The position numbers were made by a program, and so were the translations under genes. Under the pieces are notes generated by a model. That model ran no database searches and was not told the origin of the DNA. It worked only from the letters and a program-made list of their open reading frames with translations. Shown one piece after another: positions 1 to 3,696 of a DNA stretch of 6,163 nt. Each line of letters starts with the position of its first letter. Positions within the stretch are counted from its first letter, which is position 1. Source of the stretch: Bacteroidota bacterium (lineage in GTDB: Bacteria; Bacteroidota; Bacteroidia; Bacteroidales; UBA1715); NCBI GenBank assembly GCA_029266015.1, contig JAJUFK010000151.1:1-6163 (forward strand), read 5' to 3'.

Positions 1-8
1 AGTAGTTA

Positions 9-16
9 TACCTTTG
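9..16 (+). promoter_or_regulatory. Candidate Bacteroidota -7 promoter box for bcp
   Basis: TACCTTTG matches the Bacteroidota sigma-ABfr -7 consensus TAnnTTTG exactly. It would place transcription start around positions 20-24, about 20 bases ahead of the bcp ATG. The matching -33 element (TTG or TTTG) would lie left of the window and cannot be checked. No Shine-Dalgarno sequence lies between the box and the ATG, as is usual in this phylum. Confidence 0.55.
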
Positions 17-43
17 TAATAGTAAATATTTGATTTTTTTCAT

Positions 44-505
44 ATGGGCACTCTTTCTGTTGGACAACAAGCTCCTGATTTTTCAGGCATAAATCAGCAC
101 AACGAAATTATTCGTTTACAGGATTATGCAGGTAAAAAAATAATTCTATATTTTTATCCAAAAGATAACACACCGGGTTGTACAGTAGAAGCAAACAACT
201 TAAATGCAAACTTTGAGATGCTTTCAAAAAAAGGATTTGTAATAATTGGAGTGAGCCCCGATTCAATTCAATCTCATTGTTCATTTATTGCAAAATATAA
301 TTTACAATTCAACCTTATAGCCGATACCGATAAAACCATATTAAAAGCATATAATGCGTGGGGCGAAAAGAAAATGTACGGCAAATCATATGAAGGAGTT
401 TTGCGCACTACCTATGTCATAAACGAACAAGGAATAATTTCTGCTATTTTTACAAAAGTAAATACAAAAAATCATACTGAACAGATATTAAAAGAATTAG
501 AATAA
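44..505 (+). CDS. bcp: Thioredoxin-dependent thiol peroxidase, Bcp/PrxQ family peroxiredoxin
   Basis: A cytoplasmic peroxiredoxin that reduces hydrogen peroxide and organic hydroperoxides, normally recycled by thioredoxin. The 153-residue length is typical of the family. The active-site signature PxxxTxxC is seen as PKDNTPGC (residues 39-46), so C46 is the peroxidatic cysteine; R121 in GVLRTTYVI is the conserved arginine. Other family segments are APDF (10-13), the GVSPDS loop (69-74) and WGEKKMYGK (106-114). Odd point: classic Bcp proteins carry the resolving cysteine five residues after the peroxidatic one (CTxxxC), but here that position is N51. The only other cysteine is C79 in SHCSFIAKY, which may take over the role; otherwise the enzyme works as a 1-Cys type. 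The ATG at 44 fits the family N-terminus and sits just after an exact -7 box. recA follows 73 bases downstream on the same strand. Identity is secure; the resolving mechanism is inferred. Confidence 0.96.
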   Translation: MGTLSVGQQAPDFSGINQHNEIIRLQDYAGKKIILYFYPKDNTPGCTVEANNLNANFEMLSKKGFVIIGVSPDSIQSHCSFIAKYNLQFNLIADTDKTILKAYNAWGEKKMYGKSYEGVLRTTYVINEQGIISAIFTKVNTKNHTEQILKELE

Positions 506-533
506 AGTTTTTTTTACTCTTATATCTAAAAAT

Positions 534-570
534 TTCATTTATTTGAATACATTTGCAAAAAATAAATGAA
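534..570. repeat. Perfect 11-bp inverted repeat framing the recA -7 box
   Basis: TTCATTTATTT at 534-544 is the exact reverse complement of AAATAAATGAA at 560-570, with a 15-base centre that contains the TACATTTG -7 box. The right arm would overlap the predicted transcription start. This is the geometry of an operator bound by a dimeric repressor. It could also be a chance match, because the arms are almost pure A/T. A shorter nested pair, TTTG (542-545) and CAAA (556-559), lies inside it, and GAATACA is repeated directly at 545-551 and 568-574. No regulator is identified. Confidence 0.45.
548..555 (+). promoter_or_regulatory. Candidate Bacteroidota -7 promoter box for recA
   Basis: TACATTTG is an exact TAnnTTTG match. 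It predicts transcription start near 559-563, giving a very short leader before the ATG at 579. No clear TTG or TTTG -33 element is found 17-23 bases upstream, so the promoter may be weak or need an activator. Its presence suggests recA can be transcribed independently of bcp. Confidence 0.55.
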
Positions 571-578
571 TACAGCAC

Positions 579-1580
579 ATGGCACAAGATAAATCTATTC
601 AACAAGAAAAGCTTAAAGCTCTACAACTTACATTAGATAAAATAGATAAAACCTATGGTAAAGGCACCATAATGAAAATGGGTGACCATGCAGTTGAAGA
701 TGTTGCCGTAATTCCTTCAGGATCTATTGGAATAGATTTAGCACTAGGTGTTGGCGGATATCCGCGTGGACGAATTATTGAAATTTATGGACCTGAATCG
801 TCTGGTAAAACAACTTTAGCAATACATGCTATAGCAGAAAGTCAAAAAAATGGCGGTGTTGCTGCTTTTATAGATGCTGAACATGCATTCGACCGATTTT
901 ATGCCGAAAAATTAGGGGTAGATTTAGAAAATTTATTAATTTCACAACCTGACAATGGCGAACAAGCACTTGAAATTACCGACCACTTGATACGTTCGGG
1001 AGCAATTGATATTATAGTAGTAGACTCTGTTGCTGCACTTACCCCAAAATCAGAAATTGAAGGAGATATGGGTGATTCTAAAATGGGCTTACAAGCTCGT
1101 TTAATGTCGCAAGCATTACGTAAACTTACCGCTACTATTAATAAAACAAGTACTACCGTAATATTTATAAACCAACTACGCGATAAAATTGGTGTGATGT
1201 TCGGAAATCCCGAAACTACTACCGGTGGTAATGCTCTTAAATTTTATGCTTCAGTTCGAATAGATGTTCGTAAAATTGGTCAAATTAAAGACGGAGATAA
1301 CGTGCAAGGTAATAGAACACGTGTAAAAATTGTAAAAAATAAAGTTGCCCCTCCTTTTAGAAGTGCCGAATTTGATATGATTTTTGGTGAAGGAATATCA
1401 AAAATTGGAGAAATTATAGATTTAGGGGTAGAATTAGATATTATAAAAAAAAGCGGCTCATGGTTTAGTTATGGAGAAACTAAACTTGGACAAGGTCGTG
1501 ATACACTAAAACAATTATTAAAAGACAATCCCGAACTAACTAAAGAAATAGAATCAAAAATCGTTGCGGCACTTTCATAA
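579..1580 (+). CDS. recA: RecA recombinase
   Basis: RecA forms ATP-dependent filaments on single-stranded DNA. It catalyses homologous pairing and strand exchange, and it triggers self-cleavage of LexA-like proteins where these exist. In the 333-residue product the Walker A motif GPESSGKT is at 71-78, the catalytic glutamate is E101 in DAEHAFD, and Walker B IIVVD is at 145-149. DNA-binding loop L1 lies around EGDMGDSKMG (161-170). Loop L2 lies around NQLRDKIGVMFGNPETTTGG (198-217), all intact. The N-terminal oligomerisation helix (about 10-25) and C-terminal domain (about 270-333) are present. The product ends at KIVAALS, without the acidic tail that restrains E. coli RecA (353 residues). The ATG at 579 gives the standard N-terminus; an ATG at 566 is out of frame. 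There is no Shine-Dalgarno site. Upstream are its own -7 box and an 11-bp inverted repeat that may be an operator. Confidence 0.99.
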   Translation: MAQDKSIQQEKLKALQLTLDKIDKTYGKGTIMKMGDHAVEDVAVIPSGSIGIDLALGVGGYPRGRIIEIYGPESSGKTTLAIHAIAESQKNGGVAAFIDAEHAFDRFYAEKLGVDLENLLISQPDNGEQALEITDHLIRSGAIDIIVVDSVAALTPKSEIEGDMGDSKMGLQARLMSQALRKLTATINKTSTTVIFINQLRDKIGVMFGNPETTTGGNALKFYASVRIDVRKIGQIKDGDNVQGNRTRVKIVKNKVAPPFRSAEFDMIFGEGISKIGEIIDLGVELDIIKKSGSWFSYGETKLGQGRDTLKQLLKDNPELTKEIESKIVAALS

Positions 1581-1591
1581 GAGAAAGTTTT
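1571..1591 (+). terminator. Weak hairpin overlapping the recA stop codon
   Basis: ACTTTC (1571-1576) pairs perfectly with GAAAGT (1583-1588) around a 6-base loop containing the recA stop, and is followed by a few T residues. The stem is only 6 bp with two G:C pairs and the T-run is short, so a terminator role is uncertain. Confidence 0.25.
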
Positions 1592-1610
1592 AAAAGGCAT
1601 TACATCAAAC

Positions 1611-1633
1611 AAAAAATATCCGGCATATTTTTT
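1611..1633 (+). terminator. Possible A/T-rich terminator hairpin after recA
   Basis: AAAAAATAT (1611-1619) and ATATTTTTT (1625-1633) form a 9-bp perfect stem around the loop CCGGC, ending in a run of six T. The stem has no G:C pairs, so it would be weak alone. It is nevertheless the best candidate for ending recA transcription ahead of the helicase gene. Confidence 0.35.
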
Positions 1634-1649
1634 CGCATAATTTCGCTTA

Positions 1650-1682
1650 TTGCATTTGTAATTCCTTTACCGTTAGATTTTG
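1650..1682 (+). promoter_or_regulatory. Weak promoter candidate for the helicase gene
   Basis: TTG at 1650-1652 is followed after 21 bases by TAGATTTTG (1674-1682). This resembles the TTG/TAnnTTTG promoter except for one extra base inside the -7 box. An alternative is TGCATTTG at 1651-1658, with one mismatch. Either would leave a leader of roughly 40-70 bases before the ATG at 1731. Neither is a clean match, so this is tentative. Confidence 0.25.
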
Positions 1683-1730
1683 CAGGTAACACTGCGATAT
1701 ATAAGTAATAAATTAACAAATCAATATTGT

Positions 1731-3632
1731 ATGGAATTATTTGAAAATAGCAATTTGTTGCCAGAAGTGCAACAAGCTATTAAAGAAATGGGATTTGAAC
1801 GCCCAACAGAAATTCAAAGTCAAGCTATCCCTTTTTTGCTTGCAAACAAACGCGATTTAATTGCGTTAGCACAGACAGGTACCGGAAAAACAGCAGCATT
1901 CGGACTACCAATTATTTCAAAAATAGACCTGAGTAATTCTACTCCACAGGCTCTTATTATTTGTCCTACTCGTGAACTTTGTTTACAAATAGAACGTGAT
2001 TTAAAAAACTTTGGGAAATATTTGCCACTCAACACATTAGCTGTATATGGAGGAGCAAGCATCAATGACCAATTAACATGGCTCCGTCGTGGTGTTCATA
2101 TAATTGTAGCTACCCCCGGAAGATTAGTAGATATAATTAATAGAGGCAAAGTAAATCTCTCACAGGTTTCATATTTAGTTCTTGATGAAGCAGACGAAAT
2201 GCTGAACATGGGTTTTCAAGAAGATATAGACACCATATTGGAACAAACTCCTGAAAACAAACAAACCTTACTATTTTCAGCTACTATGCCGCAAGAAGTA
2301 CGAAGAATTGCAAACAATTATATGATAAACCCCGAAGAAATTACCATAGGCACAAAAAATTCGGGAGCCGAAACTGTTTCGCATCATGCATATATAGTTC
2401 ATTCCAAAGATCGCTATGTAGCTCTTAAACGATTAGCGGATTACTATCCTGATATATATGGTATTGTTTTTTGCAGAACTCGTCAAGAAACAAAAGATAT
2501 AGCAGATAAATTAATGAGTGACGGTTATAATGCCGATGCTTTACATGGCGATTTATCGCAAGCCCAACGCGATTATGTAATGAAGAAATTTCGGAATAAA
2601 AATCTCCAAATATTAGTAGCTACAGACGTTGCTGCTCGTGGGCTTGATGTACAAAATTTATCTCATGTAATTAATTTTTCAATACCTGACGATATTGAAA
2701 CATATACACACCGGAGCGGCAGAACCGGTAGAGCAGGTAAAGAAGGTATATCAATTGCTATTTTAAACCTAAAAGAAAAAGGTAAATTAAAACAAATAGA
2801 ACGCCTTATTAAAAAAACATTTGAAATTAAACAAGTACCTGATGGTAAAGAAATTTGTAATATTAAAATTCTTGATTTAATTGAAAAAATAAAATCTGTA
2901 GAAGTAAATGAAGAAAAAATAGGTTCATTTATGAAATCTATAAACAATGCTTTTGCCGATATGTCAAAAGAAGAAATTATTCAACATTTTGTATCGTACG
3001 AATTTAATAGAATACTTGAATACTATGAAAATGCACCCGATATAAATGTTGATTCTTCACGTGAAAGTGGCAGAGAACGTGACCGTGATGGACGTAATCG
3101 TCGCGACCGCGATAAAGGAAATACTGGCGAAGAACGTAAAGACCGTGTTGAACGAGGAGAACGCAGAGAACGGAGATTTGAAGATGTAGATAGAAGTAAT
3201 TATACTCGATTCTTTATAAATGTAGGTAAAAAAGAAGATTTAGATAAAAGCAAAATGCTAAAATTATTGAATGAACATGCTAATGATAGAGACATTCAAT
3301 ATGGTGCTATAGATATTCTAAAATCTTTTTCATTTTTTGAAGTTGATTCAAAATATACGAGTAAAATTTTAAGTTCATTTGCTCATGCAACGTATCAAGG
3401 CAGACCAATTTCTGTAGAAATAGCACAAGCTCCTACAGGTAAAGCAGCTCGCGGAAGCAAAAATGATTTTATAAAAGGCGACAACTATACAAGTAAATAT
3501 TCCCGCGATACAGACAGACGTGACCGCGGAGGTTCTGATAGACGAGACCGTTCAAACAGTTACGAAAGAGGTTTTAAATCAAGCGGACGACGTAACAAAA
3601 ATAGCGACGGTGGCGGCAGAAAACGATACTAA
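1731..3632 (+). CDS. deaD: DEAD-box ATP-dependent RNA helicase with DbpA-like RNA-binding domain and RD/RG-rich tails
   Basis: A cytoplasmic helicase that unwinds or remodels short RNA duplexes using ATP. Relatives (DeaD/CsdA, DbpA) act in ribosome assembly, cold adaptation and mRNA turnover. In the 633-residue product: F4 and PTEIQSQAI (25-33, Q motif), AQTGTGKT (47-54, motif I), PTREL (79-83, Ia), TPGR (128-131, Ib), DEAD (152-155, II), SAT (183-185, III), VFCRTRQE (246-253, IV), ATDVAARGLDV (297-307, V) and HRSGRTGRAG (327-336, VI). A helical region (about 345-440) follows. After it come an arginine/aspartate-rich linker (443-487), a DbpA-like RNA-binding domain (about 491-567) and a second basic RD/RG-rich tail (589-633). 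Start choice: an in-frame TTG at 1680 would add 17 residues unlike any DEAD-box N-terminus, while ATG at 1731 puts F4 of the Q motif at the usual place. A strong terminator follows the stop at once. The family is certain; the exact cellular RNA target is not known from sequence. Confidence 0.95.
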   Translation: MELFENSNLLPEVQQAIKEMGFERPTEIQSQAIPFLLANKRDLIALAQTGTGKTAAFGLPIISKIDLSNSTPQALIICPTRELCLQIERDLKNFGKYLPLNTLAVYGGASINDQLTWLRRGVHIIVATPGRLVDIINRGKVNLSQVSYLVLDEADEMLNMGFQEDIDTILEQTPENKQTLLFSATMPQEVRRIANNYMINPEEITIGTKNSGAETVSHHAYIVHSKDRYVALKRLADYYPDIYGIVFCRTRQETKDIADKLMSDGYNADALHGDLSQAQRDYVMKKFRNKNLQILVATDVAARGLDVQNLSHVINFSIPDDIETYTHRSGRTGRAGKEGISIAILNLKEKGKLKQIERLIKKTFEIKQVPDGKEICNIKILDLIEKIKSVEVNEEKIGSFMKSINNAFADMSKEEIIQHFVSYEFNRILEYYENAPDINVDSSRESGRERDRDGRNRRDRDKGNTGEERKDRVERGERRERRFEDVDRSNYTRFFINVGKKEDLDKSKMLKLLNEHANDRDIQYGAIDILKSFSFFEVDSKYTSKILSSFAHATYQGRPISVEIAQAPTGKAARGSKNDFIKGDNYTSKYSRDTDRRDRGGSDRRDRSNSYERGFKSSGRRNKNSDGGGRKRY

Positions 3633-3633
3633 T

Positions 3634-3665
3634 AAAAAAAGGGCTGAAAAAACAGCCCTTTTTTT
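3634..3665. terminator. Strong bidirectional intrinsic terminator between convergent genes
   Basis: Seven A (3634-3640), GGGCTG, a six-A loop, CAGCCC, then seven T (3659-3665). The GC-rich 6-bp stem extends through A/T pairing and has a U-tract in both reading directions. It begins one base after the helicase stop codon and lies 31 bases beyond the stop of the minus-strand surface protein gene, so it can end both transcripts. Confidence 0.93.
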
Positions 3666-3696
3666 GTGTAACATGTATTGTTTAATATACCTATAC

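Noticed and set aside
506..545. T-run after bcp as an intrinsic terminator
   Set aside because: The T8 stretch is not preceded by a stable hairpin, so there is no support for factor-independent termination here.
1680..1730. In-frame TTG start that would lengthen the helicase by 17 residues
   Set aside because: The added residues resemble no DEAD-box N-terminus, and the ATG at 1731 places the Q-motif phenylalanine normally. The TTG also overlaps the only promoter-like sequence.
1820..2065. 81-residue open frame on the minus strand inside the helicase gene
   Set aside because: It lies antisense to the conserved helicase motifs I to Ib, has no recognisable domain, and is best explained as a shadow of the real gene.
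2663..2947. 94-residue open frame on the minus strand inside the helicase gene
   Set aside because: It is antisense to motif VI and the following helical region and has no recognisable domain or promoter.
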